From the NCBI GenBank assembly GCA_016188575.1, contig JACPHN010000213.1, positions 1-42,828 of the forward strand: DNA of 42,828 nt. Direction: 5' to 3'. The position numbers and the translations under genes are program-made. Below, in pieces: positions 9,307-23,779 of this stretch. How positions within the stretch are numbered: the first letter of the stretch is position 1; each line of letters opens with the position of its first letter. This stretch comes from Candidatus Schekmanbacteria bacterium (lineage in GTDB: Bacteria; CSSED10-310; JACPHN01). The notes below the pieces were generated by a model. That model searched no databases. It had not been told where the DNA came from and was given only the letters and a program-made list of their open reading frames with translations.

Positions 9307-9834
9307 TTACACCGGCCGAATCTTGATCTCCGTGAACGCCTCCCGAGCAAACACCAGCTTGCTCTCCCGGATCCGCGTCACCGTCTCCTGCCATTGCTGC
9401 ATCGCCTGCTCGAGCTGCCACTCCAACATTTGCGCCGGGATGATGCCCTCGCTCTGGTGCCGCCGAATCTCCACCAGGGCGTCGCGCAGCGTGTCGTTCA
9501 GCCTCCCGATCGCCGACTCGATGGCGTGCTGCTTTTGGCTTTCCGCCTGCGCCCGGACCTCCGCCACAAACGTCTCGGCTTCCGTCATGATGTTGTCGAC
9601 CATGGCGTTGCTCAGGACCTGATGCGAGCGCAACACGCGCTGCACCTCCTGGCGAAAGAGCCGCAACCGCGCTCGCGTCTTTTCCCGACGTAGGACCCAG
9701 GAGTCCGGCTCGACCACGCCGCCAACCTTCCAGTCGCTGAGCTGCTGGAGCTGCTCGGCAAGCTGCTCATCCCGTTCTATCCGTCCCGAGGTCAGCAGCT
9801 CCATGCCCCGCGGCTCGTCGCTCTTTTCGTTCAT
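9307..9834 (-). CDS. Soluble alpha-helical hypothetical protein
   Basis: A 175-residue, mostly helical, Gln/Glu/Arg-rich protein with heptad-like stretches (QLAEQLQQLSDW, IMTEAETFVAEVRAQAES, LEWQLEQAMQQWQETV). No signal peptide, membrane segment or catalytic motif is visible. GGAAGGAG precedes the ATG by about 12 bases. It lies 51 bases downstream of the membrane-protein gene on the same strand, and that protein's C-terminal part is also long charged helix. The two may form a complex at the membrane. Function unknown. Confidence 0.65.
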   Translation of the reverse strand: MNEKSDEPRGMELLTSGRIERDEQLAEQLQQLSDWKVGGVVEPDSWVLRREKTRARLRLFRQEVQRVLRSHQVLSNAMVDNIMTEAETFVAEVRAQAESQKQHAIESAIGRLNDTLRDALVEIRRHQSEGIIPAQMLEWQLEQAMQQWQETVTRIRESKLVFAREAFTEIKIRPV

Positions 9835-9885
9835 AGCTCTGTGTCAGCTCCTTCCTATCCGTATCCGCACCACCCGCCTGCACGC

Positions 9886-10704
9886 TCAGCTCCGCAGCAC
9901 ACAGCTCAAGCGGATCATGGTGCGAGCGTAGCGATCCAGGCGCTCGCGAACCGCCCGCCGCTCCTCCCGCGTGAGCTCCGTCAGCTCGTCGATGCCGGCC
10001 AGGCGCGCCTGCACGTGCGCGAGCAAGCGGCGTGAGGCGGCGCTCCGGGCCGCGAACATCCGCACCTCTTCGTCCAGGATTTCCTGTAGAATTCGCTCTT
10101 CCAGTGCCGACAGCTCCCGTTGGAGAATCATGTCGCCCAGGGCCTCGGCGCGCACCGCCGCCTCCTTGGCGCGCAGCCGCCGCCGTAGCCGCGCGGCTGC
10201 CTGCCGTACCAGCCGGTTGTCTTGCCAGAGTCGCGCGGCAGCGCCGAGCCGTCCGAGCGCCGCGGCGAGCAGCCCGATCGCCAGGCCACTGGTGACCAGC
10301 GAGCTCAGCCGCAGATCCAGGCGGCCATAAAGCGCCAGCGCGCCCACCATGACGATCAACGGCGCGTAGGCCCCCACAGCGGTCCAGCGCGCCCGCACCT
10401 CGGCGCCGCAGCGCTGCATGATGGCCGCCGCGGAGGGGATCGCGCCGCCCTCTTCGGGCAGGTCCGTCGCCGCCAGCCACGCGCGGCACAGCGCCACCGA
10501 GGCGAACGGCGCGGTGGCCAGGCCACTGACCAGCACGAGGTACCAGGGGATGACCGGCAGGATCGGCGGCGTGAGGACCGTGATCAGCTCCGCCGGCAGT
10601 ACCAGCAGGCTCGCGGCGACCCGCCAGCCCGCGCTAGCCAACCCGGCCACCAGCGCGTGCACGGGAACTCCCAGGCTGAGGCCAAGAACCAGCGTCGCAC
10701 TCAT
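9886..10704 (-). CDS. Integral membrane protein with cytoplasmic helical tail
   Basis: The ATG at 10704 gives 272 residues; the open frame continues far upstream but runs antisense to the phosphodiester glycosidase gene and is not protein-like. The first 150 residues contain four to five hydrophobic segments (for example MSATLVLGLSLGVPVHALVA, then WRVAASLLVLPAELITVL, then PLIVMVGALALYG). The last 110 residues are a charged helical region rich in Arg, Glu and Leu, probably a cytoplasmic coiled coil. A G-rich GGCGGGG stretch directly precedes the ATG; a GTG at 10746 is an alternative start. It is probably cotranscribed with the helical protein downstream. No family recognised. Confidence 0.6.
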   Translation of the reverse strand: MSATLVLGLSLGVPVHALVAGLASAGWRVAASLLVLPAELITVLTPPILPVIPWYLVLVSGLATAPFASVALCRAWLAATDLPEEGGAIPSAAAIMQRCGAEVRARWTAVGAYAPLIVMVGALALYGRLDLRLSSLVTSGLAIGLLAAALGRLGAAARLWQDNRLVRQAAARLRRRLRAKEAAVRAEALGDMILQRELSALEERILQEILDEEVRMFAARSAASRRLLAHVQARLAGIDELTELTREERRAVRERLDRYARTMIRLSCVLRS

Positions 10705-11085
10705 CCCCGCCGTGAACGCCGGCAGCGCACGACCCGGGCGGGCCACACCGCGAGAGCGCAAGGCAGTGCCTTTCCCCGAATACCCTGCCCACTCGCCGTC
10801 GCCGCGACAATTCCCCCCTCCGTACCGCCCCCCGCTTGTGGATGGAGGTGAGGTGGGCGGCCTTCGTGAGGTACGTTCCGCGGCCGCCGTGGCCGAGTAG
10901 GTAGTGGCCGGACGCATCGATTCGCTGCTGGATCCAGTGAGCACTTCGCGCCCTCCAGGGACAGTGCGGCAACGCCAGCCTTGGCCTTGCGAGGACCCTA
11001 CTGTACACTGGTGTGCCGCGCGTTTCAGTTCCTCTCCGGTCCGGCCGTCGCGCGCGGCCTGCTGCGCGACGGTACAGAAAGCCTT
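10705..11085. other. Divergent intergenic region with palindromic repeat
   Basis: About 380 bases between the minus-strand membrane protein and the plus-strand phosphodiester glycosidase, so it should carry both promoters, though none can be placed with confidence. A dispersed repeat unit lies at about 10811-10863 (CCTCCGTACCGCCCCCCGC, then the tail GGAGGTGAGGTGG at 10844-10856). Confidence 0.5.
10811..10863. repeat. Dispersed palindromic repeat unit, intergenic copy
   Basis: CCTCCGTACCGCCCCCCGC is followed by the tail GGAGGTGAGGTGG and GGCCTTCG. It has the same tail orientation on the plus strand as the copies inside the PKS genes, so it shows the element outside coding sequence. Confidence 0.65.
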
Positions 11086-11925
11086 ATGTCGGGACTCGTC
11101 ATGATTCTCATGCTTGCCGCGGGTGGCGCTGCTCCGCTTCAGGCTGCGGGTTGGATCGAGCTCGCGCCGGGAATCGACTGGCGCGAGCTCACTCCTACCG
11201 GCACGCCCGCCGCCGGCGACGCTGCGATCGTGGCCATTCGCGTGGACCCGGCGGCCTGGGAGCTGTTGCTGCTCTATCCAGACCAGCACAAGGACGCGCC
11301 CGCGCGCACCGCGCGCCAGTGGGCCGACGCTCACGGCCTGGCCATCGCGACCAATGCCGGCATGTTCGCCACCGACTACCGCACGCACGTGGGTTACATG
11401 GAGTCGCGCGGTCACGTCGTCAGCCAGCGCTTCAACAGCTACCAGTCGGTCGCCGTCTTTGACCCGTCGCGCGCTGGCCGCGTCCCGCCTTTTCGCATCG
11501 TCGATCTCGATGTTCTCGGCACGACGCTGGAATCCTTACGGCGAGACTATTCATCGATCCTGCAAAACCTCCGCTTGATCAAGCGGCCGGGCATCAACAA
11601 GTGGAACCAGCAGGACAGGGCATGGAGCGAGGCCGCTCTCGCGGAAGATGCACAGGGCCGCATTCTCTTCCTATTCTCGCGGGCGGTGCTGGCCATGAGC
11701 GATTTCAATCGCGAAATCCTGTCCGCGGGGATCGGTGTCGTTGCGGCTCAGCACCTTGAAGGAGGTGCCGAGTCCCAGCTATTTGTGCGGCTCGGCGACT
11801 TCGTCATGGAGCTCTCCGGGAGCTACGAAACGCCGTTTGGACCGGGCGACGACAGCCCGCCAGCCTGGCCGATCCCCAACGTCCTCGGCATCAGACGCCG
11901 CGGTGCGGCGGCTCCGGGCCGGTAG
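11086..11925 (+). CDS. Secreted phosphodiester glycosidase family protein (NAGPA/DUF2233-like)
   Basis: Starting at the ATG at 11086 gives 279 residues; an earlier ATG exists but the extra 35 residues are not protein-like. Residues 2-22 form a signal peptide (LVMILMLAAGGAAPLQAAG). The segment LAIATNAGMFATDYRTHVGY matches the NAGPA family signature, in which an N-A-G-(M/F)-F core follows a beta strand. RIVDLDVLG and a late VVAAQHLEGGAESQL segment fit the remaining fold. The human relative uncovers mannose-6-phosphate; bacterial members act in the periplasm or outside on sugar-phosphate diesters. Substrate unknown. It is the only plus-strand gene between 262 and 38529 and converges on the end of the PKS locus. 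Confidence 0.75.
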   Translation: MSGLVMILMLAAGGAAPLQAAGWIELAPGIDWRELTPTGTPAAGDAAIVAIRVDPAAWELLLLYPDQHKDAPARTARQWADAHGLAIATNAGMFATDYRTHVGYMESRGHVVSQRFNSYQSVAVFDPSRAGRVPPFRIVDLDVLGTTLESLRRDYSSILQNLRLIKRPGINKWNQQDRAWSEAALAEDAQGRILFLFSRAVLAMSDFNREILSAGIGVVAAQHLEGGAESQLFVRLGDFVMELSGSYETPFGPGDDSPPAWPIPNVLGIRRRGAAAPGR

Positions 11926-12027
11926 CGCTCTCCTCCCCACTGCGCGGCGCGCTGAATCCGCCGCCTGCCCGATGCGGTGCACGCGTGAGGGGTCTTTTTT
12001 GCCGAGCTCCGTCACCCCTCCCTCCGC

Positions 12028-13185
12028 TCACTCGGGATTGACCCGAAAAACCGTGTAGAAGCCACCCTCTCCGGCGGCGCATCGCCGCGCCATCTCGGGG
12101 ATCTCATCGAAGTCGTGGACGGGCGCGTCGACCAGCGGCAGCCACCCATCCCGCTCGGCGTAGGCAACGGCGGCCTCGCCCTGAGCGTAGCGCGCGTAGT
12201 GCGTGTGGATATGCTGGTGGCGCTCGATGCAGGCCACGGAGCGCAGGTGCGACACGGCCATTCCTTCCCGCCACCCCGCCGTCGCGAGCACGCCTTCACG
12301 GGCGAGCGCTTTGATCGTCGCGCGCACCACCGGCGTGCCGATGTAGTCGATGAAAATGTTCACTCCTGCGCTCCCGGTAAGCTCGTCGACCTCACGTAAG
12401 AAGCGCGCCTCAGCGGCGGCGTATGCCCGGCGCTTCTCGGGCTGAGTCACGAAGCTGCTCTCGTCGAAACTCAGGTCAAGAAACGGCCGCCGGTTCACCG
12501 GGGTGATGCCGGATTGGCGGATCAGCTCCAGGCGCTGTTCGCTGCTCGAGATCTGGAAGGTCCGACAACCCTGCCGGCGCGCGAGATCGAGCTCCGCGAG
12601 CGTCGTGCCGCCGCCCCACCCAAATACGATCGGCACCGGCAGCTCCGCGGCGGCGACTTGAAGGCGAAAGGTCCCGTAGGCCAGTTCCCAGTTGGCCCAC
12701 GCGGTGATGGAGCTGCCCGAAAACGCCGCCCACCGCGGCAGCTCGTGGCGGGTGCCGTGTGGTAGCGCGAGCAGCTCGTGCGCGCGGACGACCATGCGCG
12801 TGGCGAGACATCCCATGGTACCGGGAGCATCGTACGCCAGGGCCTTTTCCATGTAGCCGAAACGGTCGACTTCCGACGCCGCAAACAGCATGGCGAGCTG
12901 TCCCGGGCGGAACCCGGTCAGCGCCTGCCCGACCTCGAGGACGCGCACCACGGCGGCATTTCCGAGCACGACTCGCGCCTCGCGCCGCAGCTTGCAGATG
13001 TCGACGGGATCGCGCTGCAGCGCATGGGTCATGTTTCCGCCCCAGCACCCGTAGAGCGGTTCGACCAGGGCCTCGTGAGGCGCAATGTCGCGAAGGGTCA
13101 GAGTATCTCGCTCGAGAGTTGCCGCCTCGTCTGTTTCTCCGGGCCGGCGCGGGTAAAGAAACCAGGCAGTGGCGCTATGGGGCAT
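12028..13185 (-). CDS. Stand-alone medium-chain reductase, crotonyl-CoA-reductase-like
   Basis: A 385-residue protein of the medium-chain dehydrogenase/reductase superfamily. The nucleotide-binding segment is PVPIVFGWGGGTTLAELDLA (about residues 183-202), followed by an SSSEQRLELIRQSG helix as in crotonyl-CoA reductases. The C-terminal stretch RSVACIERHQHIHTHYARY aligns by eye with the conserved RQKRIQGSHFAN region of that family. No structural zinc-binding Cys cluster is seen. GGAG lies 8 bases before the ATG. It starts 23 bases after the last PKS gene, so it is probably cotranscribed. Possible jobs: a trans-acting enoyl reductase for the module that lacks its own, or making an unusual extender unit by reductive carboxylation. 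Which one is inference. Confidence 0.7.
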   Translation of the reverse strand: MPHSATAWFLYPRRPGETDEAATLERDTLTLRDIAPHEALVEPLYGCWGGNMTHALQRDPVDICKLRREARVVLGNAAVVRVLEVGQALTGFRPGQLAMLFAASEVDRFGYMEKALAYDAPGTMGCLATRMVVRAHELLALPHGTRHELPRWAAFSGSSITAWANWELAYGTFRLQVAAAELPVPIVFGWGGGTTLAELDLARRQGCRTFQISSSEQRLELIRQSGITPVNRRPFLDLSFDESSFVTQPEKRRAYAAAEARFLREVDELTGSAGVNIFIDYIGTPVVRATIKALAREGVLATAGWREGMAVSHLRSVACIERHQHIHTHYARYAQGEAAVAYAERDGWLPLVDAPVHDFDEIPEMARRCAAGEGGFYTVFRVNPE

Positions 13186-13208
13186 GAGCCTACTCCGTCT
13201 GCGCGAGC

Positions 13209-16200
13209 TCAGGGTGAGATCTTCAGCTCTTCGGCGACGCGCCCGGCGATCGCCGCGACCGTGGGATTTTCGAGCGCCAGCGTGTTCGGCAGCTCAACCC
13301 CGAACGCGGCGCCCAGAGAGGCCGCGAGGTCGACGGCCAAGAGCGAATCGAGACCGAGAGCATCGAGGTATTGCTCACGGGGGATCGCGAATCCTTCCTG
13401 GAAGCCCAGCAGGTCGCGCAGCACCGCTTCGATCGTCGCGGTGATCGAGGCCAGGGAATGCGCCGGCAGCGTGGTGCCCGGGCGGGCGCCCAACGGAATC
13501 CGGCGAATGTGCAGGCCGTGCGCTTCCGCGAGAAGATTCCCGGCGTCGTCCATGACGCTCAGCTCGACCTCGATCGCCTCCGGACTCGGCTCGCTGATCG
13601 TCGCATGGCACCACGCCGCCGTCCATGCCGGGCGGTGAAGCACAAAGCGATCGACTCCCGCGATGAGCATGCGCGCTGGGGCACCGCCGGAGAGCGCCGC
13701 TGCCGCCGTCTGAAAGCACGCATCGAGCAACGCGGGATGCACCACGAATGGATCTGGCGGGAGTCCGGCCGGAAGCTGGACGTAAGCGAGCGCCTCATGG
13801 CGGCCGGCGGCAAGCTCCGTGACCGCGTGAAAGGCCGGGCCGAGCGCGATTCCGTGAGCCTGAAGCAGCTCGTAATGGGCGTCCACCGGGACGGCCGTGC
13901 GGCATCGGCGGCGCACCTCGTCTAGCTCGGCCGGCCGCGCCGAGACTCCAGGTTCTGGTCCGCTCAGAGTCGCGGTCGCGTGCCTCATCCAGCCCGCCGA
14001 CAGCGTGGCACGCGCATGGAATCGCGCGGTGCAGCCCGAGCCTGCGGCAGGGTCCCGGCGCACGGCGACCTGCACAGAAGCGGGTGAGCTCGGCGACAGG
14101 ACCAGCGGCTGGTCGATGGTCAGTTTCGCGACCGTGGTGGCCGGCGGATCGAGGTGCTTGCCCACGGACAGCAGCGCTTCGACGAATGCTGCCGCGGGAA
14201 ACACCACCTCTGTGCCGACGCGATGGTCGGCCAGAAACGGTTGCGCATGCAAAGAGACTTCGCCGTGGGCGACGCTCAGGCCCTCGCAGTCCGCAACCGG
14301 GATCAGCTCGGCGAGGAGAGGACGGTGCGGTGTGGCGGACCGCACCGCGGGCACGACGGTTTGCGACAAGTCAATCCAGAGGGGTTCCCGCTGCCAGGGG
14401 TACGGCGGCAGAGAGACCACTCTTGCTGCGCCCTCCGCGAATAGCGCCGACCAGCGGGGGTTGGCGCCGAGCTCATAGAGGTGGCCGAGCGCCCGGCGGA
14501 GCGCCGTGGGAGCGTCGACGTCCGGGCTCGCGAGGGGGTCCACGAACGGGCACGAGACTGGCTCGTAGGCTGGCGACGTGGTGGCGCTCGGCAGCAAGTG
14601 GAGCACGACCTCGTGGCCGCGGGGCTCTGCCGCGGGCGCACCGGCCGCCAGCGCTATCGCCGTCATGCCAGCGGGGACCCCGGCGACTCTGCCGCCCTCC
14701 CTGCCTCCCCCCGCCTGCGGGGGAAGGTCAAACGCCGCGCCTCCCCCCGCCTGCGGGGGGAGGCAAGGTGGGGGGTCCTGAGCGAGCACGAGCCGGGCCG
14801 ACTCCGCCAGCGAGGCCTCACCGGCGACAAGGCGAGCCGCGGCGGCGCCCTGCCCGTCCGCCGTGACGACCGCCGGCTCGACGCCCCACGACCGCCACAG
14901 CGCCGCAAGCGCGACTTCTGTCGCCCAGGATACGCGCGGGTCCGAGGTCGCCGCCTCTCGCAACCGAACGGCGCCGCCCCAGACCTCCGCCAGCGCGGCC
15001 TCGCACCGCTCAAAGGTCGCGCGAAACGCCGCTTCGCTCGCCAGCAGGCCGTCGAGATGAGAGCGTCGCGGGCTGCTCCCGGAACAGTGAAACGCGATTC
15101 GCGGCGCCGAGGTCATGCCGCGCGCGAGCTCGGCCGGCTCGGTGTCACTACCGGCCGCCAACAGCGCGACCAGATGCTCGCGCGACCGGGTGGCGAAGGC
15201 GCGGCGGAACGCGTGGTGAGCGCGGCGAACGCAGGCCGTGTAGGCGATGTCTGCGAGGCTCGCCTCAGCCAGCGGCCCGCGCCCGTCTCGCAGCGCCCGC
15301 TCCAGCGCGCGCGATGAATCCGCCAGCGCCGCAGCGGTGCGCGCGGAAAGCGGAACGACGAAGGGGCGTTCGTCCAGAATCGCGGGTGGCACCGGGGCCG
15401 ACTCCTGATGGCAAGCGTCCGCAATGACGACGTGCGCATTGGTGCCGCTGATTCCGAAGGAGCTGATTCCGGCGACGCGCGGCGCCGAGCGCGCCGGAGG
15501 CTCCCATGCTCGTGGCGAAGTCGCGATTTCCAGGCGCGTTCCCTGCAAGTGAATCCGCGGATTGAGCTGCTGGAAGTTGATCTGCGGCGGGATTCGCGCA
15601 AATCGCACGGCGAGGATGGCCTTGATCAGACCGGCAATGCCGGCGGCGCCTTCGAGGTGCCCGATGTTGGCCTTGACCGAGGACACCGCGCAGCGCTCCG
15701 CGTCCTTGCTTGCTGCCCCGAAGACCTCGCATAGTGTCTCCATTTCGATTGGGTCTCCGAGCGGTGTCGCGGTACCATGCGCTTCGATGAGCCCCACCTC
15801 AGGTGCGGCGATGCCACCGTCCGCAAGCGCCCGATTGATCACTGCGCGCTGCGCCAGCCCGTTCGGTGCCGTCAGGCCGGCGCTGCGGCCGTCGTGATTT
15901 ATCGCCGTGCCGCGAATTACCGCCCAGACCCGATCCGCGTCGCGCACCGCGTCTTCAAGGCGCTTGAGGACCACGACGCCGACGCCCTCGCCGCGGACGT
16001 ATCCATTCGCCTGCCCATCGAACGTCCGGCACCTCCCGTCCGATGACAATGCCCGCATTCGCGACAGGCGCACGAAGCCTTCCGGCGAGAGCATGGCGTT
16101 CGTTCCGGCGACGAGCGCCGCATCGCACTCGCGCGCGCGCAACGCCCGCACGCCCAAATGCACCGCGACAAGCGACGACGAGCAGGCGGTGTCCACAGTC

Positions 16201-16790
16201 AGACAGGGCCCCTCGAGTCCGAAGACGTACGACACGCGCCCGGCCAGAATGCTGGCGAGTCCGCCCGTCAGCGTGTGCGCATCAGCGACGATGCCGCGGA
16301 GCGTCTGAATTTCCTCATAGTCGTGGCTGCACGCGCCGACATAGACCCCGGTGCGACTTCCCTTCAGGGTGCCCGGCACGATGCCGGCATCCTCGAGCGC
16401 CTCCCACGAGACCTCGAGAAGGATGCGCTGCTGGGGATCCATGCGCGCGGCCTCGTGGGGCGAAATCTCGAAAAACTGGGCATCGAAGCCCGCGATCTCA
16501 TCAAGAAAGGCGGCGTGGCGCGTGCAGCTCTTTCCGGGCGCGGCAGGATCCGGGTCGTGATAGTCCGCGATGTTCCAGCGAGTTGGCGGGACTTCCGTTA
16601 CGGCGTCGTAGCCGTCGAGCAGCCGCTGCCAAAAAGCGAACGGATCATTTGCTCCTCCCGGAAATCGGCACGACATCCCAACGACGGCGATGGGTGCCGG
16701 TGATCCGAGCAAGGCGCGACAGAGGAGCTCCCGTTCGGCGGACGACAGCTCCGCCACCAGATCGTTTACCACGTGCAGCATGTCACTCAT
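13209..16790 (-). CDS. Type I PKS, module 3: KS-(degenerate AT)-DH-ACP
   Basis: A predicted 1193-residue protein. The KS spans residues 33-460, with active Cys203 (DTACSSS), His338 (EAHGTAT) and His378 (NIGHLE) intact. Where the AT should lie (about 564-800), GHSxGE is replaced by ADGQGA (644-649), so the catalytic Ser and His are gone, and the FPGQG motif has become FHCSG. Residues 671-700 are a palindromic-repeat insertion. Normal later AT landmarks (RSxLM, the specificity motif near xASH/HAFH, PHPxL) are missing. The DH follows (about 820-1100) with His856 and Asp1023. The ACP (about 1115-1190) carries Ser1149 in LGLDSL. There is no KR, ER, thioesterase or other release domain. The ATG at 16790 is two bases past the stop of the preceding gene; a TTG at 16796 would overlap it. 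It may work with an AT supplied in trans, or be a dead end. Confidence 0.9.
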   Translation of the reverse strand: MSDMLHVVNDLVAELSSAERELLCRALLGSPAPIAVVGMSCRFPGGANDPFAFWQRLLDGYDAVTEVPPTRWNIADYHDPDPAAPGKSCTRHAAFLDEIAGFDAQFFEISPHEAARMDPQQRILLEVSWEALEDAGIVPGTLKGSRTGVYVGACSHDYEEIQTLRGIVADAHTLTGGLASILAGRVSYVFGLEGPCLTVDTACSSSLVAVHLGVRALRARECDAALVAGTNAMLSPEGFVRLSRMRALSSDGRCRTFDGQANGYVRGEGVGVVVLKRLEDAVRDADRVWAVIRGTAINHDGRSAGLTAPNGLAQRAVINRALADGGIAAPEVGLIEAHGTATPLGDPIEMETLCEVFGAASKDAERCAVSSVKANIGHLEGAAGIAGLIKAILAVRFARIPPQINFQQLNPRIHLQGTRLEIATSPRAWEPPARSAPRVAGISSFGISGTNAHVVIADACHQESAPVPPAILDERPFVVPLSARTAAALADSSRALERALRDGRGPLAEASLADIAYTACVRRAHHAFRRAFATRSREHLVALLAAGSDTEPAELARGMTSAPRIAFHCSGSSPRRSHLDGLLASEAAFRATFERCEAALAEVWGGAVRLREAATSDPRVSWATEVALAALWRSWGVEPAVVTADGQGAAAARLVAGEASLAESARLVLAQDPPPCLPPQAGGGAAFDLPPQAGGGREGGRVAGVPAGMTAIALAAGAPAAEPRGHEVVLHLLPSATTSPAYEPVSCPFVDPLASPDVDAPTALRRALGHLYELGANPRWSALFAEGAARVVSLPPYPWQREPLWIDLSQTVVPAVRSATPHRPLLAELIPVADCEGLSVAHGEVSLHAQPFLADHRVGTEVVFPAAAFVEALLSVGKHLDPPATTVAKLTIDQPLVLSPSSPASVQVAVRRDPAAGSGCTARFHARATLSAGWMRHATATLSGPEPGVSARPAELDEVRRRCRTAVPVDAHYELLQAHGIALGPAFHAVTELAAGRHEALAYVQLPAGLPPDPFVVHPALLDACFQTAAAALSGGAPARMLIAGVDRFVLHRPAWTAAWCHATISEPSPEAIEVELSVMDDAGNLLAEAHGLHIRRIPLGARPGTTLPAHSLASITATIEAVLRDLLGFQEGFAIPREQYLDALGLDSLLAVDLAASLGAAFGVELPNTLALENPTVAAIAGRVAEELKISP
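14691..14780. repeat. Dispersed palindromic repeat inside PKS module 3 AT
   Basis: Two palindromes (CCTCCCCCCGCCTGCGG type) are followed by the tail GGAGGCAAGGTGGGGGGTC. Read on the minus strand it gives residues 671-700, with PPPCLPPQAGGG then LPPQAGGG, in frame with the PKS. It sits where the normal AT sequence ends. Confidence 0.85.
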
Positions 16791-16792
16791 CT

Positions 16793-23775
<6,983 letters not shown>

Positions 23776-23779
<4 letters not shown>

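Noticed and set aside
10705-11415. N-terminal extension of the membrane-protein frame
   Set aside because: It is antisense to the start of the phosphodiester glycosidase and has no hydrophobic or domain pattern, so the ATG at 10704 was used.
11987-12020. GAGGGGT/ACCCCTC inverted repeat with a T6 run between convergent genes
   Set aside because: The stem is only 7 bases with a 20-base loop and the T run is inside the loop, so a terminator call is not justified.
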